DNA of 64,000 bases from Marifrigoribacter sp047730175 (GTDB lineage Bacteria > Bacteroidota > Bacteroidia > Flavobacteriales > Flavobacteriaceae): the NCBI RefSeq assembly GCF_047730175.1, contig NZ_CP159833.1, positions 1,798,001 through 1,862,000 on the forward strand. The letters run 5' to 3'. How positions within the stretch are numbered: the first letter of the stretch is position 1; each line of letters starts with the position of its first letter. This document shows positions 33,870 through 42,704 of the stretch, in pieces. The position numbers and the translations under genes are program-made. The notes under the pieces were generated by a model, which saw only the letters and a list, made by a program, of their open reading frames with translations, had not been told where the DNA came from and did not search any database.

Positions 33870-35143
33870 TAATCATACTTTTCTTTCCAAAGACTTTTTA
33901 AATATAATTTTATCGAGTTCTCTCTCGAGTTATTACCAGGTTCATAAAAAGCAGTACCTTTTATTTCTTCAGGTAAAAATTCATGAGTTACAAAATTTCC
34001 TTCATAGTCATGAGCATATTGATATTCCTTACCATAATCGAGCTCTTTCATAAGCTTTGTTGGTGCATTTCTTAAATCAAGAGGAACAGATAAATCTCCT
34101 GTTTGTTTTACCATTGTTTGTGCTTTGCCAATGGCTTTATACGATGCATTACTTTTAGGAGAAGTTGCCAAATAAATAACACACTGACTTAATATTATTC
34201 TAGATTCAGGATAGCCTATGGCTGAAACAGCTTGGAACGTATTGTTGGCTAAAACCAAAGCAGTTGGGTTTGCATTGCCTATATCTTCGGAAGCCAAAAT
34301 AAGTAACCTTCTCGCAATAAACTTTAAATCCTCACCTCCTTCTATCATTCTTGCGAGCCAATATACCGCTGCATTAGGATCACTTCCTCTAATTGATTTT
34401 ATAAAAGCTGAAATTATATCGTAATGTTGTTCGCCAGTTTTGTCATACAATACCGTATTTTTTTGTACTTTTTTCTGAACCATTTCATTGGTTACGATTA
34501 CTTTATCTTTTTCTTCTGAAAGAACAACCAACTCTAAAATATTCAGTAATTTTCTAGCATCTCCACCTGAAAGTCGGATGATTGCTTCTGTTTCTTTTAA
34601 AGTGATTTTTTTCTTTGAAAGGATTTCATCCTTTTTGATTGCCCGTTTTAGAAGATCTTCTAGATCCTTTCTAGAGAAGGGCTTTAAAACATATACTTGA
34701 CATCTAGACAAAAGTGCAGGAATTACTTCGAAGCTTGGGTTTTCAGTAGTGGCACCAATTAATGTCACCAATCCTTTTTCAACAGCTCCTAATAATGAAT
34801 CTTGTTGCGATTTACTGAAACGATGGATTTCATCTATAAAAAGTATTGGGTTTTTATTCGAAAATAAAGTGTCACTTTTTTTTGCTTTTTCAATCACCTC
34901 TCTTACAGCAGCAACGCCACTATCTATAGCGCTTAAAGCATAAAAAGGACGGTCGGATTGGTTAGCGATAATGTTAGCCAACGTAGTTTTTCCAGTACCA
35001 GGAGGACCCCAAAAAATCATGGAAGAAAACACACCTGATTTTAGCTGTTGCGTTATGGAGCCTTCATCACCAATTAAATGAGTCTGACTCAAATAATCGT
35101 TTAATGATTTTGGACGTATTCTTTCAGCTAAAGGTATATTCAT
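33866..35143 (-). CDS. rarA: Replication-associated recombination protein A (MgsA/WRNIP1-type AAA+ ATPase)
   Basis: Cytoplasmic AAA+ ATPase acting at stalled replication forks. Walker A is GPPGTGKTTLA near residue 46, Walker B is ILFIDEIHRFSKSQQD near 99, sensor 1 is LIGATTENPSFE, and sensor 2 lies in LSGGDARKLLNILE near 200; the C-terminal tetramerisation part has the family text GSDPNAAVYWLARMIEGGED. I place the start at 35143 because the protein then begins MNIPLAERIRP, the family norm; an ATG five codons earlier (35158) is possible. Four bases overlap the convergent gene. Confidence 0.95.
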   Translation of the reverse strand: MNIPLAERIRPKSLNDYLSQTHLIGDEGSITQQLKSGVFSSMIFWGPPGTGKTTLANIIANQSDRPFYALSAIDSGVAAVREVIEKAKKSDTLFSNKNPILFIDEIHRFSKSQQDSLLGAVEKGLVTLIGATTENPSFEVIPALLSRCQVYVLKPFSRKDLEDLLKRAIKKDEILSKKKITLKETEAIIRLSGGDARKLLNILELVVLSEEKDKVIVTNEMVQKKVQKNTVLYDKTGEQHYDIISAFIKSIRGSDPNAAVYWLARMIEGGEDLKFIARRLLILASEDIGNANPTALVLANNTFQAVSAIGYPESRIILSQCVIYLATSPKSNASYKAIGKAQTMVKQTGDLSVPLDLRNAPTKLMKELDYGKEYQYAHDYEGNFVTHEFLPEEIKGTAFYEPGNNSRENSIKLYLKSLWKEKYDY

Positions 35144-35185
35144 ACTGTAAAAATACAATATAAATATACCTCTTAAAAGGTGTAA

Positions 35186-36130
35186 CTAAAATTTTATAAT
35201 TTTTACAGAACCTTCAGTATCGCCAATTTTAGTTTTTAAAATATAGATGCCTTTTTGATAGCTTGACATGTCAATAGAAGAGTCTAATGAATTTATTTTT
35301 TTCTGAAAAATTTCTTGTCCAAGCAAATTATATAGAGTGACTTCAGAAATCACTTCCTTAGCACTTAGGTGTAAAATGTCATTCACAGGGTTTGGACTTG
35401 CTATAAATTCTAAATTTTTAAATGATTCTAAATTTAATATGAGGCATCCTTCTTCATCACAAGAATAAACATCATCTATATAAAACTCATTATTTGTTGT
35501 AATAGAGAAAAAATCGATTCCACCTAAACTAGTAGGTGAGGTACCAGCACTATCAGTAAATGCAGTTCCTGCAGGTATTACTTCAGTAAAATCAACCCAC
35601 ATTTCCCATGTTGCATTTGATATACCAGAAGTAATATCCCAGTACATTACCACAAAAAACCATTGATCATGGGGAAAATTAAAAGTAACAGCACCTAATG
35701 CAGAATTGTCAATTAATCCAACGCCTGGTGAAGCTAAATCTTGGTTAAAGTGGATGTTACCTACAATCCACTCACCAGCTCCAATAGGAACTTCTCCTTG
35801 TAAATTCCAGTATGCCTCAGCTCCAGATGGGACATACATGAAAAATCCAAGATACCATTCACCAAAAATCTTGTTTCCTAGATCTAATACAGCATCCGTA
35901 GTTCCATCATTTGGTATTAACCCAGACTTGCTACCACTTCGTGCTTGGGCATCTGTTGACATGATAGCACAACCTGCACCACCACCACAACCCCAATCGG
36001 TCCAATGATCTTGAAAGATAGGTTGCCCAACAGTGTAAGTCTCCATATCATCATCTATGTCTTGTGCATTTACATTTACACTATGCATTGCGAAAGCAAT
36101 TAAAATTACCAAAAAGTATTTTTTTTTCAT
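35186..36130 (-). CDS. T9SS-secreted protein, paralogue 1 of 3
   Basis: A 314-residue secreted protein. Signal peptide to about residue 22 (VNVNAQ), then a jelly-roll/LamG-like domain (about 25-220) with DDMETYTVGQPIFQDHWTDWG and YWNLQGEVPIGAGEW, then a T9SS type A sorting domain (about 240-314, ASPNPVNDILHLSAKE to SVKIIKF). Its C-terminal half is almost identical to paralogue 2 at 36167, but its first 50 residues are closer to paralogue 3 at 38911. It carries a C-D-E-E-G-C segment (CDEEGC) before the sorting domain that paralogue 3 lacks. No catalytic motif is seen; binding is more likely. Confidence 0.85.
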   Translation of the reverse strand: MKKKYFLVILIAFAMHSVNVNAQDIDDDMETYTVGQPIFQDHWTDWGCGGGAGCAIMSTDAQARSGSKSGLIPNDGTTDAVLDLGNKIFGEWYLGFFMYVPSGAEAYWNLQGEVPIGAGEWIVGNIHFNQDLASPGVGLIDNSALGAVTFNFPHDQWFFVVMYWDITSGISNATWEMWVDFTEVIPAGTAFTDSAGTSPTSLGGIDFFSITTNNEFYIDDVYSCDEEGCLILNLESFKNLEFIASPNPVNDILHLSAKEVISEVTLYNLLGQEIFQKKINSLDSSIDMSSYQKGIYILKTKIGDTEGSVKIIKF

Positions 36131-36166
36131 AATTGTTATTTTAGAGTAGGGGAGTTTGTTTTTAAA

Positions 36167-37102
36167 TTATTTTATAATTTTTACAGAACCTTCAGTATCG
36201 CCAATTTTAGTTTTTAAAATATAGATGCCTTTTTGATAGCTTGACATGTCAATAGAAGAGTCTAATGCATTTATTTTTTTCTGAAAAATTTCTTGTCCAA
36301 GCAAATTATATAGAGTGACTTCAGAAATCATTTCCTTAGCACTTAGGTGTAAAATGTCATACACAGGGTTTGGACTTGCTATAAACTCTATTTCATTAAA
36401 TGATTCTGTATTTAATATGATGCATCCTTCTTTATCACAATAATATACATCATCAATATAATACTCATTATTTGTAGTAATTGAGAAGAAATCGATTCCA
36501 CCTAAACTAGTAGGTGAGGTGCCAGCACTATCTGTAAATGCAGTGCCTTCAGGTATTACTTCAGTAAAATTAACATACATTAACCATGTAGCTGTCGAAA
36601 TACCAGAACTAATATCCCAATACATTATTACATTGAACCACTGATCATGAGGAAAATCAAAGTTTATAGCCCCTAATGCAGAATTGTCAATTAATCCAAC
36701 GCCTGGTGTAGCTAAATCTTGGTTAAAATGGATATTACCTACAATCCACTCACCAGCTCCAATAGGAACTTCTCCTTGTAAATTCCAGTATGCCTCAGCT
36801 CCTGATGGTACATACATCCAAAATGAAAGACCCCAAACACCAAAAATCTTGTTTCCTAGATCTAATACAGCATCCGTAGTTCCATCATTTGGTATTAACC
36901 CAGATTTGCTACCACTTCGTGCTTGGGCATCTGTTGACATGATAGCACAACCTGCACCACCGCCACAGCCCCAATCGGTCCAATGTGCCTCGTTGATAGG
37001 CTGCTCCAGCGTGTATGACTCAAAATCATCTTCAATTTCTTGGGCTGTATTAATACCAATAGCTATTAGAAATAGTATTGCTGAAAAATAAAGTTTTTTC
37101 AT
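36167..37102 (-). CDS. T9SS-secreted protein, paralogue 2 of 3
   Basis: A 311-residue tandem copy of the preceding gene, upstream of it on the minus strand with 36 bp between them. Signal peptide to about residue 20 (GINTAQ), the jelly-roll-like domain with the shared GGGAGCAIMSTDAQARSGS stretch, a C-D-K-E-G-C segment (CDKEGC), and a T9SS type A sorting domain (ASPNPVYDILHLSAKE). Its N-terminal part (DDFESYTLEQPINEAHWTDWG) is the most divergent of the three copies, while the rest is near identical to paralogue 1. The two may share a transcript, as no terminator separates them. Confidence 0.85.
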   Translation of the reverse strand: MKKLYFSAILFLIAIGINTAQEIEDDFESYTLEQPINEAHWTDWGCGGGAGCAIMSTDAQARSGSKSGLIPNDGTTDAVLDLGNKIFGVWGLSFWMYVPSGAEAYWNLQGEVPIGAGEWIVGNIHFNQDLATPGVGLIDNSALGAINFDFPHDQWFNVIMYWDISSGISTATWLMYVNFTEVIPEGTAFTDSAGTSPTSLGGIDFFSITTNNEYYIDDVYYCDKEGCIILNTESFNEIEFIASPNPVYDILHLSAKEMISEVTLYNLLGQEIFQKKINALDSSIDMSSYQKGIYILKTKIGDTEGSVKIIK

Positions 37103-37231
37103 AATAAATAAATTAAAGTAGGGGAGTACTTCAAGTTACTGCTTTTTATTAAGAAACTGCCAAAATTTCATTCATTATATTTAGGACTGCTTATTGCAAT
37201 AATGATTTTATGAAACGAGCATGCTAAAAAG

Positions 37232-37284
37232 GTTATCACCCAACGAGATAACTAATAACAAACCTGCCTGCGGCAGACAGGCAG
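37232..37284. repeat. Palindromic dispersed repeat region
   Basis: Two inverted repeats lie together: GTTATC (37232-37237) with GATAAC (37247-37252), and CTGCCTG (37264-37270) with CAGGCAG (37278-37284). The second, CTGCCTG-CGGCAGA-CAGGCAG, is the GC-rich palindrome that recurs between genes in many Flavobacteria (from memory). It stands out in this AT-rich DNA. Confidence 0.7.
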
Positions 37285-37316
37285 CATGTAACAGCTTAAT
37301 AGAATAATATAGACAC

Positions 37317-38072
37317 ATGAAATCTAAAAACGAATTACAATTTTCTACTAAGGATCTAATGTATCCATTGCTATTTTTATTAATGATAGTTTTTGTGTTT
37401 TGGCTTGAGTCTCGATTCAATTTAAATTTCAATCGTTTCGGGATTTATCCTAGAAAAATAGAAGGATTGAGAGGAATCCTTTTTGGACCATTTATTCATG
37501 GGGATAGTTCTCATCTTTTTAATAATTCCATACCCTTAGTGGTTTTGTCTACTGCCTTATTTTATTTTTATAAGAATATTCGTTGGAAAGTATTGTTTTT
37601 AGGAATACTATTAACAGGAATTTTAACATGGATTATAGGAAGACCTTCTTTGCATATAGGAGCTAGTGGTGTTATTTACATGCTTACCGCTTTCTTGATG
37701 TTTAAAGGAATTTTTTCGAAACAATATCAATTAACAGCACTTTCTTTTATAGTAATATTTCTTTATGGTGGTTTTATATGGTATTTATTTCCAATTGATC
37801 CAAAAATTTCATGGGAAGGGCATCTTTCAGGGTTTTTAGTAGGCTTTGTATTTGCATTAGTATTTAAAAACCCTCCATTATTAGAAAATAAGAAATATGC
37901 CTGGGAACAAGAAGACTTTAATCCGGAAGAAGATCCTTTTTTACAGCAGTTTGATGAAGATGGAAATTTTATAGAAAAACCAAAGGAAATAACTGAGGTT
38001 GATGATTCACCTCCGTTTACAATACGATATATTATAAAGAAAGATAAAAGTAAACCAAATAAGGACTTATAA
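37317..38072 (+). CDS. Rhomboid-family intramembrane serine protease
   Basis: Inner-membrane protease that cleaves substrates within the membrane. Catalytic Ser117 sits in HIGASGVIYM and His169 in WEGHLSGFLVG, on separate membrane helices; the loop HGDSSHLFNNSIPL near residue 61 is the conserved HxxxHLxxN element. About six hydrophobic segments lie between residues 14 and 185, followed by an acidic cytoplasmic tail of about 65 residues (EEDPFLQQFDEDGNF), longer than in minimal rhomboids. It converges on rlmB with a 6-bp overlap. The start ATG lies 33 bases past a palindromic repeat, so the promoter is close to or inside that repeat region. Confidence 0.92.
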   Translation: MKSKNELQFSTKDLMYPLLFLLMIVFVFWLESRFNLNFNRFGIYPRKIEGLRGILFGPFIHGDSSHLFNNSIPLVVLSTALFYFYKNIRWKVLFLGILLTGILTWIIGRPSLHIGASGVIYMLTAFLMFKGIFSKQYQLTALSFIVIFLYGGFIWYLFPIDPKISWEGHLSGFLVGFVFALVFKNPPLLENKKYAWEQEDFNPEEDPFLQQFDEDGNFIEKPKEITEVDDSPPFTIRYIIKKDKSKPNKDL

Positions 38073-38807
38073 GCTTCTTTGGCGAATTATTTCATACAAG
38101 AAGGCACCACAAGCAACAGACACGTTTAGAGAGTTTGTTTCACCCTTTAAAGGCAAGGCTGCTTTATGATCTACCAAATTTAATATGGACTTTGATACTC
38201 CTTTTCCTTCAGAGCCCATAATAATGGCTAAAGGCTTATTAAAATCTGTTTGATATATACTGGTTTCAGTCTTTTCTGTAGCAGCAATAGTTTCAATTCC
38301 TGATGCTTGAAGGTAAAAGATTGCATCTTTAATATGGTCCACTTTACAAATCGGTAAATTAAAAATAGCTCCAGCAGATGTTTTTACCGTATCCCCAGTA
38401 ATAGGAGCGCCTCCTTTTTTCTGAATAATGATAGCATCTACTCCAGTACATTCTGCGGTTCTTATAATTGCTCCAAAATTACGAACATCACTTATTTGAT
38501 CTAAAATTAAAAAGAGTGGTTTTTCTTTTTGTTCTATAGTAGATTCAACAATTCTTTCTAAAGAGTGAAATGAAATAGGGGAGGTGATGGCGACAATTCC
38601 TTGATGATTACCTCGTGTTAATCTATTCAGCTTTTCAATAGGGACAAAATTAATTGAAGTGTCCTTAGATTCAAGTTCTTTTGTGATACTATCAATGGTA
38701 GAATTGATAATTCCTTTTTGAATGTATATTTTGTCAATGACTGTTTTAGATAAAACAGCCTCTTGAACTGGATAAATTCCAAATATGGTAGCCTCTTTAT
38801 TACTCAT
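38067..38807 (-). CDS. rlmB: 23S rRNA (guanosine-2'-O-)-methyltransferase RlmB, TrmH family
   Basis: SPOUT methyltransferase that modifies G2251 in the peptidyl-transferase P loop. The N-terminal substrate-binding domain (residues 1-75, FGIYPVQEAV) is followed by the knotted SAM-binding domain with motif 1 ILDQISDVRNFGAIIRTAE near residue 99, motif 2 IIMGSEGKGVS near 191, and motif 3 LPLKGETNSLNVSVACG near 214. At 246 residues it is full length. The terminator at 38848 and the T9SS gene lie upstream on the same strand. Confidence 0.94.
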   Translation of the reverse strand: MSNKEATIFGIYPVQEAVLSKTVIDKIYIQKGIINSTIDSITKELESKDTSINFVPIEKLNRLTRGNHQGIVAITSPISFHSLERIVESTIEQKEKPLFLILDQISDVRNFGAIIRTAECTGVDAIIIQKKGGAPITGDTVKTSAGAIFNLPICKVDHIKDAIFYLQASGIETIAATEKTETSIYQTDFNKPLAIIMGSEGKGVSKSILNLVDHKAALPLKGETNSLNVSVACGAFLYEIIRQRSL

Positions 38808-38847
38808 GTGTATTGTACTATAATTTTTGCAAATATATCCCTAAAAA

Positions 38848-38875
38848 AAAAGACTGCCTAAAAAGGCAGTCTTTT
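38848..38875 (-). terminator. Intrinsic terminator of T9SS paralogue 3
   Basis: AAAAGACTGCCT (38848-38859) pairs with AGGCAGTCTTTT (38864-38875), loop AAAA. On the minus strand the stem is followed by a run of T, so it terminates the gene at 38911. Confidence 0.92.
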
Positions 38876-38910
38876 AATATTGTATTTAAGATACAAATAA
38901 GAATTAATTC

Positions 38911-39864
38911 TTATTTAAGAACTTTTACAGTTCCTTCAGCACCTCCAACGTTTACTTTTACAAAGTAAGCACCGTTGTCAAATCTTGACATATCAACAGT
39001 AGTATTTAATGCATCAACATTAGTTGCATTATAAACTTGCTGTCCTAAAACATTATAGATAGCTATAGCAGTAATTGCTTCGTTAGCTCTTAAGTTTAAG
39101 ATGTTATTTACTGGATTTGGATATGCAGAAAAACCTTTTGCATCTAAATCAGCTAAACCTAATACTACTGGAAAATCATCTGGATCTAAAAGAGTATCTT
39201 CATAATAAACGTCATCTAAATAGAAATTGTTAGTAGTAGAGATAGAGAAGAAATCAATTCCACCTAAACTAGTAGGTACAGTTCCAGCTCCATTAGTAAA
39301 AGCAGTTCCTTCAGGAATTACTACTTCACCATTAACCCATACACCCCAAGTAGCAGCAGAAATACCAGAAGAGATATCAAAGTTCATTACAATTGGAAAC
39401 CATTGGTCTTCAGGATAATTAAAAGTTACAGCTCCTAATGCAGAGTCGTCAATTGATCCTTCACCTGGAGTAGCTAAAGCTTGGTTAAAGAAGACATTAC
39501 CTACAATCCACTCACCAGATCCAATAGGAACTTCACCTTGTAAATTCCAATATCCTTCAGATCCAGAAGGAACATATTGATAAAATGCAAGACCCCATTC
39601 GCCAAAAATTTTGTTACCTAAGTCAAGAACAGCATCAGTAGTTCCGTCATTTGGTATATATCCTGATTGACCACCACTTAATGCTTGATCAGCACTAGAC
39701 ATGATAGCACAACCAACACCACCACCACAACCCCAATCAGTCCAATGATCTTGGAAAATAGGCTGTCCAACTGTGTAAGACTCCATGTCATCTTCAATGT
39801 CTTGTGCGTTTACACTTATCATTGCAAATGCAAATAAGAACGCTAAAAAATAATTTTTTTTCAT
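38911..39864 (-). CDS. T9SS-secreted protein, paralogue 3 of 3
   Basis: A 317-residue relative of the two genes at 35186 and 36167. Signal peptide to about residue 21 (MISVNAQ), the same jelly-roll-like domain (DDMESYTVGQPIFQDHWTDWG; YWNLQGEVPIGSGEW), then a linker LLDPDDFPVVLGL in place of the cysteine segment, and a T9SS type A sorting domain (AYPNPVNNILNLRANE to TVKVLK). It is a single gene with its own -7 element and terminator. Its moderate divergence suggests it is the older or ancestral copy. Confidence 0.85.
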   Translation of the reverse strand: MKKNYFLAFLFAFAMISVNAQDIEDDMESYTVGQPIFQDHWTDWGCGGGVGCAIMSSADQALSGGQSGYIPNDGTTDAVLDLGNKIFGEWGLAFYQYVPSGSEGYWNLQGEVPIGSGEWIVGNVFFNQALATPGEGSIDDSALGAVTFNYPEDQWFPIVMNFDISSGISAATWGVWVNGEVVIPEGTAFTNGAGTVPTSLGGIDFFSISTTNNFYLDDVYYEDTLLDPDDFPVVLGLADLDAKGFSAYPNPVNNILNLRANEAITAIAIYNVLGQQVYNATNVDALNTTVDMSRFDNGAYFVKVNVGGAEGTVKVLK

Positions 39865-39894
39865 AATATTATGTTTTTATATTAGTATATGTAG

Positions 39895-39902
39895 CAAATA
39901 TA
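39895..39902 (-). promoter_or_regulatory. Candidate -7 promoter element of T9SS paralogue 3
   Basis: The minus strand reads TATATTTG, an exact match to TAnnTTTG, 30 bases before the start codon. The -33 region reads TTTAA instead of TTG. Confidence 0.4.
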
Positions 39903-39937
39903 GCTAAATATTATTGAATTTAAAAGTTAAATTTAAT

Positions 39938-39975
39938 AAAAAAAGGGATTTTCAATTAAGAAAATCCCTTTTTTT
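39938..39975 (-). terminator. Intrinsic terminator of SusCD locus 2
   Basis: AAAAAAAGGGATTTTC (39938-39953) pairs perfectly with GAAAATCCCTTTTTTT (39960-39975) around a 6-base loop. It lies 22 bases past the last gene of the locus, and it could also work toward the plus strand. Confidence 0.92.
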
Positions 39976-39997
39976 ATTAAAAGAAATATAAGATATA

Positions 39998-40993
39998 TTA
40001 ATCCTGTACAACCATTGTTTCAAATAATTTATCTTGATCAACAGCTGGATTACGTAAGCTTCCTCTTGCTTCTTGGAACAAAGGAATAATAGTATCATTC
40101 TCAGTCCCTGCATTGACAGTTGCATATAATTTTAATTTAACTTTATACTCCTCATCGTCACCAATGTCATCATTATCAGCAACTAAAGTACCAACAGTAT
40201 AAATTTGAGTTGCAGGGTCATAAGCTCCTTCACCATCATCAGAATCATATGTTAATCCCTCAGGAAGTGATATTAGCATAGTGATATCATTATTATCATT
40301 TACAAGGTCAAGGTTTTTAACTTCGACTGTAAACTTTACTATTTCACCTACTGTAGGTTCATCTTCATCTACTTTCATTTTAGTTTCTAATCCTTCTTCT
40401 ATTTTAAAGATAGTTCTATGTGTGAATGGAGATTCAAAATAAGGACCACCTAAAGTAGTACCTGCATTATAATCACTCCAGATTCTACCATCATTCATTT
40501 CTAATTCAAAACGAGTTTTAATAAAACTTGGGTTTTTTCCGAATACAGCATTACCAAAGAATTCATCTAATAAGAATCTTGTAGCAACTTCAACAGTAAT
40601 TTCTGGTAATCCATTAATTTCACTTATTTCTGTAAATTCAGCTTTAGAAATAGTTCTATATAATTGCTCGCCAATTATATTTCCATTACCATCTAGTGTT
40701 GGAAATTCTAAATCTTGATCGTCGAAACCATCAAAATACATTCTAACTTCCTTAAAGTCTGGAGAAGATGAACCGTCACCTTCTTGTACTTCCATTTGGT
40801 ATCTGATGAAATTAGGTGTTATTTCACCTCCTGCAATAGTCACTAAATCAGCTGGAAAGTCTAATATTCTTAGTACTGATCCAGAAGTAACAACATTATT
40901 ATATAGGTTGTCAATTGGTAAATCACCTTCCTCGCAAGAAGTTATCCCAATAAATAAGAAACTAATTAATGTTATTTTAAATATATTTTTCAT
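39998..40993 (-). CDS. Lipoprotein of SusCD locus 2 with a DUF11-like domain
   Basis: A 331-residue surface lipoprotein: signal ending IGITSCEEG with acceptor Cys near 20. Residues about 40-200 are a beta-rich domain with acidic patches (SSPDFKEVRMYFDGFDDQD), and residues about 210-310 look like an Ig-like DUF11 domain (VGEIVKFTVEVKNLD, DITMLISLPEGLTYDSDDGEG). It follows the SusD gene by 18 bp and closes the operon, so it is probably an accessory substrate-binding subunit. It shares no visible similarity with the small lipoprotein of locus 1. Confidence 0.8.
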   Translation of the reverse strand: MKNIFKITLISFLFIGITSCEEGDLPIDNLYNNVVTSGSVLRILDFPADLVTIAGGEITPNFIRYQMEVQEGDGSSSPDFKEVRMYFDGFDDQDLEFPTLDGNGNIIGEQLYRTISKAEFTEISEINGLPEITVEVATRFLLDEFFGNAVFGKNPSFIKTRFELEMNDGRIWSDYNAGTTLGGPYFESPFTHRTIFKIEEGLETKMKVDEDEPTVGEIVKFTVEVKNLDLVNDNNDITMLISLPEGLTYDSDDGEGAYDPATQIYTVGTLVADNDDIGDDEEYKVKLKLYATVNAGTENDTIIPLFQEARGSLRNPAVDQDKLFETMVVQD

Positions 40994-41011
40994 AATAAAT
41001 ATTTTTTAAGA

Positions 41012-42685
41012 TTAATTTGCAGATGGAAAACCAGGTGATGATGGGTTATTATCCCAGAACACTTGTTGATCTACGTTTGGTTTTTGTTGAATATTAATAT
41101 TGGTATTTGCTTCATCAGCTGGGTAAAAGAATGATCTTACAAAGTTACCAGGGCTCTGTTCAATATTAAACTGTAAAGAAGTAGGAAAACCTGTTCTTCT
41201 GTAAAAATTATATGCATTAGAACCATTACCAAAATGAGCTACTAAATATTGAATAGATAATAATTCCCATCTATCGTTAGCAGTAGGCGCATTAACAAAA
41301 GCGTCACCTTTAGCACTTATATAAGCAGCAACATCAGCAGATGAAGGTGCAAAACTTAAGTCACCGTCAGGATCAATAGATCCAAAAGACATTACTTTTG
41401 AAATAGATTTTTGCATACCAGCTTGCATAAAGCCATTCGCATTACCTACACTACCATTAGCTAATGCCATTTCAGCACGCATTAAGTCAACCCATGAAGC
41501 TAACACTATAGGAGTCATACCAGCACCAGCACCACCAGCACCTAAAACTACACTAGAAAACCTATCATCATCAAAGTTTCCTGCAGAAGGATAAACTCCT
41601 GAAGCAGTTCTCGAAAATGAGTCAGGAGGAATACCACCTGCAAATCCATGATCTCTACCCCAATAACCATTATCTACTGCACAGAAAATCATACTACCTG
41701 GATAATGAGCTGGAGGTGACTCTGTTGAACAGAATAAACTTACTGGATCTACTGGACATCCTGTTGCAGAAGGAGTACAATCATTTTGTCTGAAAAAATA
41801 ATACCTTATTCTAGGGTCATTATCGTTTAACATTTCATCCATTAACCAGTTTGCTCTGTATCTTCCAGCACCACCTACATTGTAATCAGATTGATATGCA
41901 GGATGTCTAGTATCATTAGTTGTGCTTTCATCAATAACAAAAATTTCAGTGCTATAAGTAAATTGAAAATCACCATCATTACTAGATATAAAATTACCAG
42001 CATTAACTATAGCGTTGAATTTACTTGTTGCATCAGCATCTACTAATCTTGTATTAAGATAAGCAGTCATTTTTAATGTATTTGCTAAATTAATCCATTT
42101 ATCAAAATCATTGTTATAGAAAAGATCATTTTCAATTCCTAAAGCATCTGTACCAAATAAATCTATTGCTTCATTTAACATAAGTAAAGCTGCTTGATAT
42201 ACTGCAGCATCATCATCTACAGATGGTGCAGGAAATTCTGCTGGATTATTAGCTTCACTAAAAGGTACATCTCCAAAGTAATCTACTAATGTAATTAAAG
42301 TATAAGCTTTAAGAACCTTAAGGATACCTTGATGTTTAAAGCCTTCGATAGATTCTGCTAAGCCATTTGCAGCTACCATATCCGAAAACATTCCTTCGTA
42401 AGCTAATCCCCATTCAAAATTAGTACTTGAAGGATCAAAAGCATTATTATAAGAAGTAGCAAAAAGATGCTCAAGTCTAGTTAATTGAGAACCATTTCTA
42501 CCCATTGCTTCAGCAAATTTACCAAAGTCAACTTGAATGGCTACCATGTAACGCTCTAGTACAGCTTTATCAGTTGTAACATTGTTTGGATCATCTAATA
42601 GATCTAAATCTACTGTTTCACATGAAGTAAATGAAACACCTAGAATTAGAAATACAAATATTGATATTATATTTATTTTTTTCAT
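41012..42685 (-). CDS. SusD/RagB-like outer membrane lipoprotein (locus 2)
   Basis: A 557-residue SusD-like protein of the SusD_2 type. Lipoprotein signal ends VSFTSCETV (Cys near 22). Early helices show GILKVLKAYTLITLVDYFGDVPFSEA near residue 120, the counterpart of the RagB GEA/RAF motif, and the C-terminal part has NDRWELLSIQYLVAHFGNGSNAYNFYRRTGFP read along residues 465-505. It is 19 bp downstream of the SusC gene. The loop near residue 305 has three Cys and may be disulphide-bonded. Confidence 0.93.
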   Translation of the reverse strand: MKKINIISIFVFLILGVSFTSCETVDLDLLDDPNNVTTDKAVLERYMVAIQVDFGKFAEAMGRNGSQLTRLEHLFATSYNNAFDPSSTNFEWGLAYEGMFSDMVAANGLAESIEGFKHQGILKVLKAYTLITLVDYFGDVPFSEANNPAEFPAPSVDDDAAVYQAALLMLNEAIDLFGTDALGIENDLFYNNDFDKWINLANTLKMTAYLNTRLVDADATSKFNAIVNAGNFISSNDGDFQFTYSTEIFVIDESTTNDTRHPAYQSDYNVGGAGRYRANWLMDEMLNDNDPRIRYYFFRQNDCTPSATGCPVDPVSLFCSTESPPAHYPGSMIFCAVDNGYWGRDHGFAGGIPPDSFSRTASGVYPSAGNFDDDRFSSVVLGAGGAGAGMTPIVLASWVDLMRAEMALANGSVGNANGFMQAGMQKSISKVMSFGSIDPDGDLSFAPSSADVAAYISAKGDAFVNAPTANDRWELLSIQYLVAHFGNGSNAYNFYRRTGFPTSLQFNIEQSPGNFVRSFFYPADEANTNINIQQKPNVDQQVFWDNNPSSPGFPSAN

Positions 42686-42704
42686 TTTGTTTTGTTTTTA
42701 TAAT

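Noticed and set aside
35706..36008. Plus-strand open frames opposite T9SS paralogues 1 and 2 (also 36684-37091)
   Set aside because: They recur only because the paralogues themselves are duplicated; the encoded Pro/Ser-rich text is a typical shadow of the real minus-strand genes.
37208..37432. Minus-strand 74-codon frame across the palindromic repeat
   Set aside because: The text LPQAGL arises from the dispersed palindrome, and the frame runs antisense into the rhomboid gene.
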